Assembly: GCA_001916055.1 (NCBI GenBank)
Contig: MNRR01000035.1
Location: 17,302-77,128 of the forward strand
From: Clostridium sp. 28_12
Lineage (GTDB): Bacteria; Bacillota; Clostridia; TANB77; CAG-508
Reading direction: 5' to 3'
DNA: 59,827 nucleotides
Part shown: piece after piece, positions 1-7,647 of the stretch
Numbering within the stretch: position 1 is the stretch's first letter
Layout: every line of letters begins with the position of its first letter
Position numbers and translations under genes: made by a program
The notes under the pieces: generated by a model
Told to the model about the DNA's origin: nothing
Databases searched by the model: none
Seen by the model: the letters and a program-made list of their open reading frames with translations, nothing else

Positions 1-237
1 AGATATATATTCTTTAATAGCCTTTTCTACAACAGCATAATTTCTTTCTGTTTTTATATTGAAATCAATGTTTTCTTTTGTTATATCTGATTGTAATATT
101 TTATTAGTTTCTTCTGTTAATATATTCGTCTGCTTATTATTAAATTCACTAAAAGCAAAATTAAAACCTACTATTGCGATTATCAATATTATTAAAATTA
201 TTATTGCTATTGTCATTTTTTTATTTTCCATTTTCAT
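1..237 (-). CDS. Partial single-pass membrane protein, C-terminus outside the window
   Basis: The frame is open from base 237 to the window edge (79 codons without a stop), so only the N-terminus is visible. The start at 237 is chosen because a GAAAGGA ribosome site lies just upstream; a second ATG two codons later is less well placed. A short charged stretch (MKMENKK) is followed by about 20 Ile-rich hydrophobic residues (roughly 8-27), then a polar region rich in Asn, Thr, Glu and Lys. This is the layout of a single-pass anchor with a soluble domain, probably outside the cell. No family is recognised and no function is proposed. Repeat array R1 lies just upstream of its ribosome site. Confidence 0.6.
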   Translation of the reverse strand, partial: MKMENKKMTIAIIILIILIIAIVGFNFAFSEFNNKQTNILTEETNKILQSDITKENIDFNIKTERNYAVVEKAIKEYIS

Positions 238-262
238 TTTTCCTTTCGTATACATTTATTTC

Positions 263-398
263 CGCACCGAAAAAAAGCGGAATAATCCGTGCAGTTTTGC
301 ACGGAGAAAAAGCGAGATAATCTGTGCAATTTTGCACCGAAAAAAAGCGAGATAATCTGTGCAATTTTGCACCGAAAAAAAGCGATCTCAAATGTGCA
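263..398 (+). repeat. Repeat array R1: four 31-bp TGCAC/GTGCA units
   Basis: Four units of exactly 31 bp lie at 263-293, 298-328, 333-363 and 368-398, separated by 4 bp, which gives a 35-bp period. Each has a conserved left part (TGCACCGAAAAAAAGCG, with small changes), a variable middle of about 9 bp and a right end GTGCA that pairs with the left TGCAC. The middles are of three kinds: GAATAATCC, AGATAATCT (twice) and ATCTCAAAT. The last unit ends exactly one base before the glyQS stop codon. Read-through of the array creates the spurious ORF seen on the plus strand here. The same family recurs at R2-R5. Confidence 0.9.
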
Positions 399-1781
399 TT
401 AAAATTCGATTTTTTCTCTTATCCAATTTTCAAGCTCGTCTATATTGATTCTAACTTGTTCCATTGTATCTCTGTCTCTAATTGTTACTGCATTATCTTC
501 TAATGTATCAAAATCTACTGTTACGCAATATGGTGTTCCAATTTCATCTTCTCTTCTATAACGTTTTCCTATTGAACCTGTTTCGTCATATTCACACATA
601 AATTTCTTTGATAATTTTGTGTATACTTCTTCTGCTTTTTCTGATAATTTTTTAGATAGTGGAAGTACTGCTACTTTGTATGGTGCTAATGCTGGATGTA
701 AATGTAATACCGTTCTTGTATCTCCCTCTGCAATTTCTTCTTCATCATAAGCATTACATAAAAATGCTAATGCAACTCTATCTGCTCCTAATGATGGTTC
801 TATACAATATGGAACATATCTTTCATTTGTTTCTGGATCTAAATATGTAAAATCTTCTTTTGACATGTTCATATGATTTGTTAAATCATAATCTGTTCTA
901 TCTGCAATTCCCCATAATTCACCCCATCCAAATGGAAAGGCATATTCGATATCTGTTGTTGCTTTGCTATAAAATACTAATTCTTCTGGGCTGTGGTCTC
1001 TTAAACGAATATCTTCTTTTTTCATTCCTAGTCCTAATAACCAATCTTCACAGAATTTTTTCCAGTATTCATGCCATTCTAAGTCTGTCCCTGGTTTGCA
1101 GAAAAATTCAAGTTCCATTTGTTCAAATTCTCTTGTTCTAAATGTGAAGTTTCCTGGTGTTATTTCGTTTCTAAATGCTTTTCCTACTTGTGCAATTCCC
1201 ATTGGTAGTTTTTTTCTTGTTGTCCTCATTACATTTTTGAAGTTTACAAAAATTCCTTGTGCAGTTTCTGGTCTTAAATAAATTTCTGCTTTTGCATCTT
1301 CTGTTACACCTTGGAATGTTTTGAACATTAAATTGAATTTACGAATTGACGTGAAATTGTGTTTTCCACATGTTGGACATGGAATATTGTTGTCATCTAG
1401 AAATTTTATCATTTCTTCATCTGACATTCCATCTGCTATCATGTCTTTTCCTTGTTCATGTGCCCATTCTTCTATTAATTTATCTGCTCTATGCCTTGTT
1501 TTACATTCTTTACAATCTATTAATGGATCTGAGAATCCACCAACATGTCCTGATGCAACCCAAGTTTGTGGATTCATTAAGATTGCTGCATCTAGTCCAA
1601 CATTATATTTACTTTCTTGAATAAATTTTTTTCTCCATAACTTTTTTACATTGTTTTTTAATTCTACTCCTAGTGGTCCATAATCCCATGTATTTGCTAA
1701 ACCTCCATAGATTTCTGAACCAGGATAAATATATCCCCTTGCTTTGCATAGATTAACTATTGTTTCCATTGACTTTACCAT
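399..1781 (-). CDS. glyQS: Glycyl-tRNA synthetase, dimeric eukaryote/archaea-like class II type
   Basis: Charges tRNA-Gly with glycine in the cytosol. The 460-residue protein is the usual length of the alpha2 enzyme found in Gram-positive bacteria, not the alpha2beta2 GlyQ/GlyS pair. Visible class II features are the N-terminal region with GSEIYGGLANTWDYGPLG (about residues 21-38), motif 2 (FRNEITPGNFTFRTREFEQME, near 205-225) and a C-terminal anticodon-binding domain starting near VAVLPLSKK. The ATG at 1781 is preceded by GGAGG at 7-8 bp spacing. The gene has its own sigma-A promoter and T-box leader, so expression should rise when tRNA-Gly is uncharged. Repeat array R1 abuts the stop codon. 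Identification is firm. Confidence 0.97.
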   Translation of the reverse strand: MVKSMETIVNLCKARGYIYPGSEIYGGLANTWDYGPLGVELKNNVKKLWRKKFIQESKYNVGLDAAILMNPQTWVASGHVGGFSDPLIDCKECKTRHRADKLIEEWAHEQGKDMIADGMSDEEMIKFLDDNNIPCPTCGKHNFTSIRKFNLMFKTFQGVTEDAKAEIYLRPETAQGIFVNFKNVMRTTRKKLPMGIAQVGKAFRNEITPGNFTFRTREFEQMELEFFCKPGTDLEWHEYWKKFCEDWLLGLGMKKEDIRLRDHSPEELVFYSKATTDIEYAFPFGWGELWGIADRTDYDLTNHMNMSKEDFTYLDPETNERYVPYCIEPSLGADRVALAFLCNAYDEEEIAEGDTRTVLHLHPALAPYKVAVLPLSKKLSEKAEEVYTKLSKKFMCEYDETGSIGKRYRREDEIGTPYCVTVDFDTLEDNAVTIRDRDTMEQVRINIDELENWIREKIEF

Positions 1782-1796
1782 TTGAAATCCTCCTTC

Positions 1797-2036
1797 TAAT
1801 GCGCTAGAAAATCAAAAAACTTCCATTCCTAGCAATAAAAAATATATTGCTAGGGACGAAAGTTCATATTCCGCGGTTCCACCCTATTTCTTAAAAACTT
1901 TTATTACTAGTTTTTAAGCACCTTAATTTTTTTTACTCCAAAGCTCCCCTTATGCTTATCATTACTAGTATTCCACCATCACTAGCTCTCTATTCATGAA
2001 TCTACATAATTTTTCTTTTTCTCCGTAACTTTTTTT
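1797..2036 (-). promoter_or_regulatory. T-box riboswitch leader of glyQS
   Basis: Between the glyQS promoter and start codon, the minus strand carries the hallmark T-box sequence AGGGTGGAACCGCGG (bases 1885-1871), which forms the antiterminator bulge. It is followed by a terminator hairpin of 10 perfect base pairs (1828-1837 with 1845-1854) and a U run. The upstream half contains the Stem I region with AGAGAGC and GATGGTG elements. Uncharged tRNA-Gly should bind and favour antitermination. I could not fix the specifier codon with confidence by eye; glycine specificity is inferred from the gene it controls. Confidence 0.93.
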
Positions 2037-2046
2037 AATTGTTCAT

Positions 2047-2075
2047 ATTATATTCCTTTATTTTTCGGTTGTCAA
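2047..2075 (-). promoter_or_regulatory. Sigma-A promoter of glyQS
   Basis: Perfect consensus hexamers on the minus strand: TTGACA (2075-2070) and TATAAT (2052-2047) with a 17-bp spacer. It lies directly upstream of the T-box leader and starts within 30 bp of the oppositely directed promoter of the small gene at 2208. Confidence 0.9.
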
Positions 2076-2094
2076 TAAAATTTATGCAAAAAGC

Positions 2095-2123
2095 TGGAAA
2101 TTTATCAAAATATATGTTATAAT
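2095..2123 (+). promoter_or_regulatory. Probable promoter of the small gene at 2208
   Basis: TATAAT at 2118-2123 with TGGAAA at 2095-2100, 17 bp apart. The -10 is perfect and the -35 is weak. The leader then contains a perfect 8-bp hairpin (2142-2149 with 2156-2163, loop GTAAAA) ahead of a strong AGGAGG-type ribosome site. Confidence 0.6.
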
Positions 2124-2207
2124 ATCATTTGTAATTTTTACTGCCTTTGGTAAAACAAAGGCATTGCAACTCTTTAACTTTTTCAATAAAATGCAGGAGG
2201 TATTGCA

Positions 2208-2543
2208 ATGAAAGGAAAAGATATTATTAAACTGGAGTATGTAGAAAAAGGCGTCGTCTATCAAGGCGAAATTGACAAAAGTAATTTTGTTAATCAGATG
2301 GAACACATGGTAAAATGGTATTCGGACTGCAATGAAAATGCATCCAGGCTCTGCACCCTGCTTCCGTCAATCGAATATATTCGGATAAACCAGGATATCA
2401 TCGACACCCAAACTAACCCGTTCATTGAGTATCACACAATCGGAGATGATACTCCAAAATGTTTGAAATTCAAACACCGTTATACAATCATCTGGAGTTT
2501 CTTTGTACATCAGTGTGAAGAAGCAAAGCAGAACTCAAAGTAA
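2208..2543 (+). CDS. Small orphan protein of unknown function (111 aa)
   Basis: The ATG at 2208 follows a strong GGAGG site at good spacing and the gene has its own promoter, leader hairpin and terminator, so expression as a single-gene unit is likely. The protein is soluble, with no signal peptide or membrane segment, contains 4 Cys (two in CTLLPSIEY-like and WYSDCNEN contexts), and ends in a helical Lys/Glu-rich tail. Base composition is visibly richer in G and C than its neighbours, and codon choice differs (CTG, GGC, ACC are used). This suggests a foreign origin or a different expression class. No family is recognised. Similar-looking small genes occur at 48702 and 54463. Confidence 0.75.
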   Translation: MKGKDIIKLEYVEKGVVYQGEIDKSNFVNQMEHMVKWYSDCNENASRLCTLLPSIEYIRINQDIIDTQTNPFIEYHTIGDDTPKCLKFKHRYTIIWSFFVHQCEEAKQNSK

Positions 2544-2564
2544 TATCGAATTTCCGCCCAAAAA

Positions 2565-2590
2565 CGGATGGTGTCTATTGGCACCATCCG
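2565..2590. terminator. Bidirectional terminator between convergent genes
   Basis: Stem CGGATGGTG (2565-2573) pairs with CACCATCCG (2582-2590) around an 8-nt loop. On the minus strand it is followed by a run of T, and on the plus strand by TTAAGCTTTT. It serves the small gene at 2208 and rqcH, whose stop codon touches the hairpin. Confidence 0.85.
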
Positions 2591-4267
2591 TTAAGCTTTT
2601 AGTGGATTAACATTTAATGTTTTATTATTTGTAAAAATAACCATACCTGGCTTTGAACCATTTGGCTTTTTTACATATTGAACTTTACAATAATCTACTG
2701 GCACATTTGAAGATTCTTTTGCTTGACTATGCTTTGCGGCAATTTCCGCCGCTTTTACTAAAATATCATCACTTATTGGCTTATCAGCTTTTAAAATCAC
2801 ATGGCTCCCGTGTATATCTTTTGTATGAAACCATATATCAGTTTTCTGCGCAAAAGAAAGTGTTAGCCAATCATTTTCTTTATTATTTCTGCCTACATAT
2901 ATTTTAAAACCATCAATTTCATATTCGATAGGTGAAAATTTATATTTTTGAGCTTTTTTAGTATTCTTATTTTTCTTTCCTTTTTTGATTTTTTCTTTAA
3001 ATATTGCATTTTCTTTAATTTCTTCTGAAATTTCTTTTAATTCATCAAGTGTTATTGCACTTTCCAATTCATATTTTATACTTTCTATATAATCAATTTC
3101 TTTTTCTGTTTCTAACTTTTGCTCTGAGACAATTTTAAATGCATTTTTCAATTTTGAATATTTCTTAAAATATCTTCTTGCATTCATATTTGGCGCATAT
3201 TTTACATCTAATGGTATAGTAATCAAATTATTGTTATCATAGTAATTTTCTAATTGTATACTATTAGAGTGTTCATTTGACAACCTATACAAATTGGCAG
3301 TTATAAGTTCACCATATATCTTATATTTGTCCATGTCTTTACATTCCAAAAGCTTTGAATTCATATTTTCTAAACGTTTAGTATATTTCTTAGCGGTTTC
3401 ATTTACTATTCTTGAAATATTGTTTTTGTAATTATTAAAATTTTCTCTAGTTTCTCTTTCAAAATAAAAGTCATCTATAAAGAAGTTTAATTCAAAGTCA
3501 TTGTGCTTCTGTTCTGCATATTGTAATACATAATCTGAAATTTTGTCATTTTTATAGATTGGCATAAATTTTGAGTTAGAACTATTTTGAATAAGATTTT
3601 TCATATAATTATATATTTGCTCTTTGGTTCTATTTTTTACTGCACTTTCTGCAAATGAAAAGCTAATTCCTGTGAATGTTGAAGAAATAGCTTTAGCCAA
3701 ATCTTGTTCTTCTGTATTTGATATTTTTTCATTAAACACATTAAAATCTTTTATTTGCTCAAAATCCAACTTATCAGATTTTGGAAAAACATATATTCTT
3801 GATGGTAGAATTTCTCTATATGAATTTCTAGAATCTATATGCCTCATAGAATCTATTATTTTTTCTTCTTGATTTGTTAATATCACATTACTGTGTTTTC
3901 CCATTAGTTCTATTATAAGTGTTTTGGTTTCAATTTCGTTGAATTCATTTATTGTTTCTATTGAAATTTTTACTACTCTTTCTAGTCCTTGCATTGTTAT
4001 TTCAGAGATTTTTCCCCCTAGTAAGTGTTTTCTTAATAACATACAAAAATTAGGTGCAACTAATGGATTTTCTTTCTGATGTGTTGTCAAATTTATTCTG
4101 CAATTGTGTGAATCTATACAAATATTTAATGCATAATTTTTTCCGTTTAAATACAATCCTAATATTATTGTATTTTTATCTGGTTCATGTATTTTATCAA
4201 TTTTACTTCCTATTATATTTTGTAATTCATCTACTATTGCTTTTGTTGTAATACCGTCAAATGCCAT
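2591..4267 (-). CDS. rqcH: Rqc2/NFACT family ribosome quality control factor (FbpA-like)
   Basis: Binds obstructed 50S subunits carrying peptidyl-tRNA and directs C-terminal alanine tailing of stalled chains in bacterial ribosome quality control; older annotation calls it fibronectin-binding protein. The 558-residue length fits the family. An N-terminal NFACT-N region begins MAFDGITTKAIVDEL and contains NICIDSHNCRINLT. A long helical/coiled middle follows (about 280-430, very Lys/Glu rich), then a C-terminal NFACT-R domain with WFHTKDIHGSHVILK and SKPGMVIFTNNKTL. I use the ATG at 4267, because GGAGG lies about 8 bp before it; the upstream in-frame ATG at 4282 overlaps that ribosome site. Single gene, convergent with the small gene at 2208. 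Confidence 0.93.
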   Translation of the reverse strand: MAFDGITTKAIVDELQNIIGSKIDKIHEPDKNTIILGLYLNGKNYALNICIDSHNCRINLTTHQKENPLVAPNFCMLLRKHLLGGKISEITMQGLERVVKISIETINEFNEIETKTLIIELMGKHSNVILTNQEEKIIDSMRHIDSRNSYREILPSRIYVFPKSDKLDFEQIKDFNVFNEKISNTEEQDLAKAISSTFTGISFSFAESAVKNRTKEQIYNYMKNLIQNSSNSKFMPIYKNDKISDYVLQYAEQKHNDFELNFFIDDFYFERETRENFNNYKNNISRIVNETAKKYTKRLENMNSKLLECKDMDKYKIYGELITANLYRLSNEHSNSIQLENYYDNNNLITIPLDVKYAPNMNARRYFKKYSKLKNAFKIVSEQKLETEKEIDYIESIKYELESAITLDELKEISEEIKENAIFKEKIKKGKKNKNTKKAQKYKFSPIEYEIDGFKIYVGRNNKENDWLTLSFAQKTDIWFHTKDIHGSHVILKADKPISDDILVKAAEIAAKHSQAKESSNVPVDYCKVQYVKKPNGSKPGMVIFTNNKTLNVNPLKA

Positions 4268-4324
4268 TTCATTTTCCTCCATTTCTTTTTATATAATAGC
4301 ATATTTCACAAATACTGTAAACTA

Positions 4325-4854
4325 TTATTTTAGATAACCCATTGGATTTACATATTCATTATTGCTCCATTTGTAGGCTTTCCGGTTGCATCTTTATAAT
4401 TGTTTCCTGCTACTCCATAAACATATTTTGGTCCTACATTTCCTATCACTTGTCCCTGTTTGATTTGCTGTCCAACATACACTATATAATTTGGAGAGAC
4501 ATGGCAATATGAAATTTTTAATTGATTATCGGTAGTTAGTGTTATTGTATATCCTCCACCTCCTAAAAAGCCTATAAATGTGATTTCTCCGTCACATGTT
4601 GCTATTAGTTTTGTTCCTTCTGGTGCAGGAATATCTGTCCCTTTGTGATATGTAGATGCTCCAGAAGTTGGTGCAGTTCTTTTTCCAAATGGCGAAGATA
4701 TTGCAGTATATCCAGGTATTGGCCAAATATAATCTCCATCTTCTGTTGTTATCTGCTCTGGTGGCTGAATTCCAGGAGTTACTGCCATTGCAGGGATAAA
4801 TAAACAAGAAATTATTATCACAAATATTATTATTTTTAAGATGATTTTATTCAT
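4325..4854 (-). pseudogene. M23-family peptidoglycan endopeptidase with the HxH motif deleted
   Basis: A signal-peptide-bearing LytM/M23 metallopeptidase would cut cross-links in the cell wall. The open frame (4348-4854, 168 aa) has a hydrophobic N-terminus, SSPFGKR and the first zinc motif HKGTD. It then runs into TNGAIMNM and stops, whereas family members continue with a GPHLHFE motif carrying the second catalytic His pair. Reading the next frame from the same spot gives NNEYVNPMGYLK and a stop at 4325-4327, which is the typical M23 C-terminus. So about 30 bases (length 3n+1) holding the HxH motif are missing, and the frame is shifted. The enzyme should be inactive unless this is an assembly error. 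Confidence 0.85.
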
Positions 4855-4876
4855 TTTCTGTCCTTTCTTGTTTTCA

Positions 4877-4919
4877 AGAACAAATAAGAAAAATTTTCAA
4901 TTTTTCTTTGATTTGTTCT
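4877..4919. other. Long imperfect hairpin upstream of the M23 gene
   Basis: AGAACAAAT and AGAAAAATT (4877-4895) pair with AATTTTTCT and ATTTGTTCT (4899-4919) around a 3-nt loop, with one small internal bulge. It lies 23 bp upstream of the M23 start codon and could act in its mRNA leader. The rest of 4920-4977 shows only minor inverted repeats. Confidence 0.6.
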
Positions 4920-4977
4920 CGCCCGATTTGAGTTTTCGACTAAAAGGAGAAAATCTCAAAGGGTTAGCGATTGTAGC

Positions 4978-5020
4978 TTTTTATATAATAGGAAAGTATC
5001 ACTTTCCTATTATATAAAAA
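4978..5020. other. Perfect 20-bp inverted repeat with 3-nt loop
   Basis: Bases 4978-4997 are the exact reverse complement of 5001-5020, with loop ATC. It lies between tRNA-Trp and the M23 gene. The arms end in T5/A5, so the hairpin could terminate transcription in either direction, but no U run follows the stem on the minus strand. A terminator of the tRNA transcript is the simplest reading. Confidence 0.65.
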
Positions 5021-5095
5021 AGAAAAAGCTTAGTTTTATACAAACTAAACTTCTTCAATATTTATAATTAGTGCATCCCTAAAAGATAAATACTA

Positions 5096-5170
5096 TGGCA
5101 GGGGTAGTAGGATTCGAACCCACACAGGCGGTTTTGGAGACCGATGTGCTACCATTGACACTATACCCCT
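5096..5170 (-). tRNA. tRNA-Trp (CCA anticodon), CCA end encoded
   Basis: The minus strand reads as a cloverleaf. The acceptor stem AGGGGTA pairs with TACCCCT, the D arm is GTGT with GCAC around CAATGGTA, and the anticodon loop CTCCAAA gives anticodon CCA (Trp). The T arm has the standard TTCGAAT loop, followed by discriminator G and an encoded CCA. One mismatch (T-C) sits at the top of the anticodon stem. A promoter lies 17 bp upstream. Confidence 0.95.
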
Positions 5171-5186
5171 AAATCATTACTATAAT

Positions 5187-5215
5187 ATAGTACCACAATA
5201 CTTTTGTTTTGGCAA
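5187..5215 (-). promoter_or_regulatory. Sigma-A promoter of tRNA-Trp
   Basis: TTGCCA (5215-5210) and TACTAT (5192-5187) with a 17-bp spacer. The expected start lies some 10 bases before the mature tRNA 5' end. Confidence 0.8.
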
Positions 5216-5234
5216 TAGCTTTTTTGAATTTTTT

Positions 5235-5897
5235 TTACAGTTTTTTGGCAATCAATGCTTTTATTTTTATTCCTTGCTCACTAAACATTTTTTCATGTTC
5301 AGTTTCAATATTATTGTCCCAAATTGGTTCTGCATGTAAGTCATATGTCTTATCTAAAATTTTAAAACCAGATTCTTCAAAATACCCTAAACTTCCGTTA
5401 AATAAGTCATCATCATCTGTTTTAAAATATATTTCTCCATCTTCTGCTAAAAAAGTTTTGTATTTTTCAAGTTGTCTTGTATGTGTCAATCTCTTTTTTC
5501 TGTGCTTTCCCTTTGGCCAAGGGTTGCAAAAATTGATATATATTCTTTTTATATTGTCTTGCTTACCTAAAATCATTGTAATTCTTTCTATGTCAAAACG
5601 TGTTAATATCAAATTTTCTACTTCTTTATTTTGTTCTCTATATACCTGTTCTACATTTCTTTTTGCAAGACCTAACATTGCATCAACTAAATCTATTGCT
5701 ATATAATTAATATCTGGATTTTGTACGGCAAGCTGTGCTATAAATTGACCCTTTCCACATCCTAATTCTAAATTTATTGGATTATTTTGATTCTTAAATT
5801 CTTTAATCCATTTGTCTTTTAGCTCCTCTGGATTATCTCTGTAAAAATCGCTTGCTTCTAATTCTGGCCTTGCCCATGGCTTAAATCTTATTCTCAT
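5235..5897 (-). CDS. trmB: tRNA (guanine-N7)-methyltransferase TrmB
   Basis: Uses S-adenosylmethionine to methylate N7 of G46 in the variable loop of tRNAs. The 220-residue length is normal. Visible features are the SAM-binding glycine loop (LELGCGKGQF, about residues 43-52), acidic motif YIAIDL, and the family signature CNPWPKGKHRKKRLTH (about 127-142). A C-terminal region with YFKTDD follows. The ATG at 5897 has GGAGA upstream and overlaps the end of the DUF5662 gene by 17 bases, so the two genes are probably co-transcribed. No irregularities seen. Confidence 0.95.
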   Translation of the reverse strand: MRIRFKPWARPELEASDFYRDNPEELKDKWIKEFKNQNNPINLELGCGKGQFIAQLAVQNPDINYIAIDLVDAMLGLAKRNVEQVYREQNKEVENLILTRFDIERITMILGKQDNIKRIYINFCNPWPKGKHRKKRLTHTRQLEKYKTFLAEDGEIYFKTDDDDLFNGSLGYFEESGFKILDKTYDLHAEPIWDNNIETEHEKMFSEQGIKIKALIAKKL

Positions 5898-6447
5898 CTA
5901 ATTTCTCCATTCTAACACAATATTTTTCATATAATTTTTTCATACTTTCTTTTGTTAGTGTTCCATCAATCCCTCTTTGACTTACTTCTATAAAAGTTGC
6001 CATCAAAAAATTATCTATATGCGGATTAATTAAGTTTTTTCTTTCTTTGTTAATATAATACTCCAATTGAGTGTCTTTTGTCCAGTTTTTTCCGTTATAA
6101 GTTATTCCGGCTGCTAATTCATCACATACCATTTCAACAGCATATTTATATGGCATTACCACAGTCTTTTCTGGTAATGATAAATCAGTCCAATATTGGT
6201 AGTGGTGCTTGTTTCGCCCTTTATGATGTAACCATGCTTCTGAATAACCTTTATCTTTTTTACAAACTGTTATCGGGCTTTTATGACCATCAAAATATTT
6301 TACACTTTCCCAAAATTCAGTTGGCGAAAACTTTGACCAATCATGCATAAATCCTCTCCATGGTAATCCTACTTTACAACACAATTTAAAAACTAACCAT
6401 TTATGGTGCATTACTAAATTTATATGTTTGATACATTTTATTAACAT
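5881..6447 (-). CDS. DUF5662 family protein
   Basis: A soluble protein of 188 residues rich in His and Trp, matching the DUF5662 family (common in Firmicutes and phages; function unknown). Conserved-looking elements include MHHKWLVFK, FMHDWSKFSPTEF (about 40-52), AWLHHKGRNKHHYQYW (about 74-89) and a later MPYKYAVEMVCDELAAG. The His/Asp pattern resembles metal-binding HD-like helices, but this is inference. I place the start at 6447, where AGGAGG stands 7 bases upstream. The frame stays open to 6531 only because it reads through repeat array R2, which would add a spurious Lys/Arg/Cys-rich N-terminus. Overlaps trmB downstream. Confidence 0.85.
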   Translation of the reverse strand: MLIKCIKHINLVMHHKWLVFKLCCKVGLPWRGFMHDWSKFSPTEFWESVKYFDGHKSPITVCKKDKGYSEAWLHHKGRNKHHYQYWTDLSLPEKTVVMPYKYAVEMVCDELAAGITYNGKNWTKDTQLEYYINKERKNLINPHIDNFLMATFIEVSQRGIDGTLTKESMKKLYEKYCVRMEKLDENKI

Positions 6448-6459
6448 TTTTTTCCTCCT

Positions 6460-6522
6460 TGCACACCTGAGATCGCTTTTTTTCCGTGCATTGCACACCT
6501 GAGATCGCTTTTTTTCCGTGCA
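6460..6522 (-). repeat. Repeat array R2: two 31-bp units
   Basis: Units at 6460-6490 and 6492-6522, separated by a single base, both with middle ATCTCAGGT when read in the A7 orientation (minus strand). The left unit ends against the AGGAGG ribosome site of the DUF5662 gene, so the array sits in that gene's leader. Same family as R1. Confidence 0.9.
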
Positions 6523-6536
6523 ATTTTGCATATAAA

Positions 6537-6560
6537 AGCATGGGACAAGATGCCCATGCT
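6537..6560 (-). terminator. Terminator of the LRR-cohesin operon
   Basis: AGCATGGG and CCCATGCT (6560-6553 with 6544-6537 on the minus strand) form an 8-bp stem with an 8-nt loop followed by TTTTAT, immediately after the stop codon of the cohesin gene. Confidence 0.8.
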
Positions 6561-6566
6561 ATACTT

Positions 6567-7616
6567 TTATTTTATGTCTTTGAAGTTTTGATTTTTCTTG
6601 TAAATTACAATTGCTGATATGATTGCTGCTGCTATTACTACAAAAAATGTAATGCTTAAACCTGCTTTTGGTAAATCTGTATTTGCTACTGTTGCATCTT
6701 TTTTGTCTCCATTTACGTTATCATTTTTTACTTCGTCTTGTTTATTCTTGTCATCTTCAATTACTAATTCATCCTTTTTTTGGCCATCATCTTTGTTAAC
6801 ATTATTGTTATCATTATTGCTATCATCTTTATTGTCTTTATTATCACCTGCTGTTTCATCCTTTTTCTCTATTGTTATTTTTAGAGTTGCTGTTTTATTT
6901 CCATCTTCTGTTGTAGCTGTTATTGTTGCTTCTCCTTCTTTTATTCCTTTTACTTGTCCATTGCTGTCTATGGTAGCTACTTTATCATCACTTGATGACC
7001 ATGTTACTTTTTTATTTGTTGCAGTTGTTGGTTCAACTACTGCTTGAAGGATTGTTGTTTCTCCAACTTTTAGTGTTGTTTTCGTTGCCTCTATTTTTAC
7101 GTTTGTTACTGCAACTGTTGGTGGTGGAGTTACTGTCTTGGCTATATTGAAACTTATAGGGTTTGTTGAAGCTTCTGCAGCTCCTTCTGCTTTATCCATA
7201 TCACCGTCTGATGCCATTAATTCAGTAAATTTAACATCTCCTGTTCCGCTAGCATTCTCTTTTACTTTTAATACTAATTTTGCGTATACTTCTCCTTCTT
7301 TTCCAACCTTTGTCACATTAAACTTTTCTCCTGATTGACCTCCTGTTGAAAATGTAGTACTTACAAATTCAAAAAAGTCTGTATTATATTCAACCTTTCC
7401 TTCGATTGCTGCAATAGAATCATCTTTTGCATTTTTTAAATCTTTTATTGTAAATGTAAATTCAACTTCATCACCTTCTACTACTGAAGTTTTATTTGCT
7501 GTAATTTCAATTGTAGCCTCTAATTTGACTAATGTGACTGCCTTTGCAAAAACTGTTCCCATCATAAATACTGTCATTAATAAGACTGTAACAATACTAA
7601 ATAATAATTTTTTCAT
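6567..7616 (-). CDS. Wall-anchored cohesin and Big_2 domain protein with LPKAG sorting signal
   Basis: A secreted 349-residue surface protein. It has a signal peptide (residues 1-24, ending VFAKA), then a cohesin-like domain (about 30-155, including VEGDEVEFTFTIKDL and AAIEGKVEYNTDFFEFVS). A bacterial Ig-like Big_2 domain follows (about 168-250, with VEPTTATNKKVTWSSSDDKVATIDSNG split by variable residues), then an Asn/Asp/Lys-rich spacer (about 252-312). A sorting signal closes it: LPKAG, about 20 hydrophobic residues and a Lys-rich tail. Sortase should link it to peptidoglycan. The cohesin should bind a dockerin, and the gene just upstream, 31 bp away in the same operon, encodes one. A paralogue with the same sorting end is cut by the right window edge. 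Confidence 0.9.
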   Translation of the reverse strand: MKKLLFSIVTVLLMTVFMMGTVFAKAVTLVKLEATIEITANKTSVVEGDEVEFTFTIKDLKNAKDDSIAAIEGKVEYNTDFFEFVSTTFSTGGQSGEKFNVTKVGKEGEVYAKLVLKVKENASGTGDVKFTELMASDGDMDKAEGAAEASTNPISFNIAKTVTPPPTVAVTNVKIEATKTTLKVGETTILQAVVEPTTATNKKVTWSSSDDKVATIDSNGQVKGIKEGEATITATTEDGNKTATLKITIEKKDETAGDNKDNKDDSNNDNNNVNKDDGQKKDELVIEDDKNKQDEVKNDNVNGDKKDATVANTDLPKAGLSITFFVVIAAAIISAIVIYKKNQNFKDIK

Positions 7617-7647
7617 TTTTTTATTTTCCTTTCTCTTGTATATTTTT

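Noticed and set aside
263..398. Regular 35-bp period of array R1 as a possible CRISPR array
   Set aside because: The spacers are only 1 or 4 bp long and nearly the same each time, and no cas genes are in the window. The units are tandem palindromic elements.
6447..6531. N-terminal extension of the DUF5662 frame through the repeats
   Set aside because: It is a read-through of repeat array R2, rich in Lys, Arg and Cys; the ribosome site fits the ATG at 6447.
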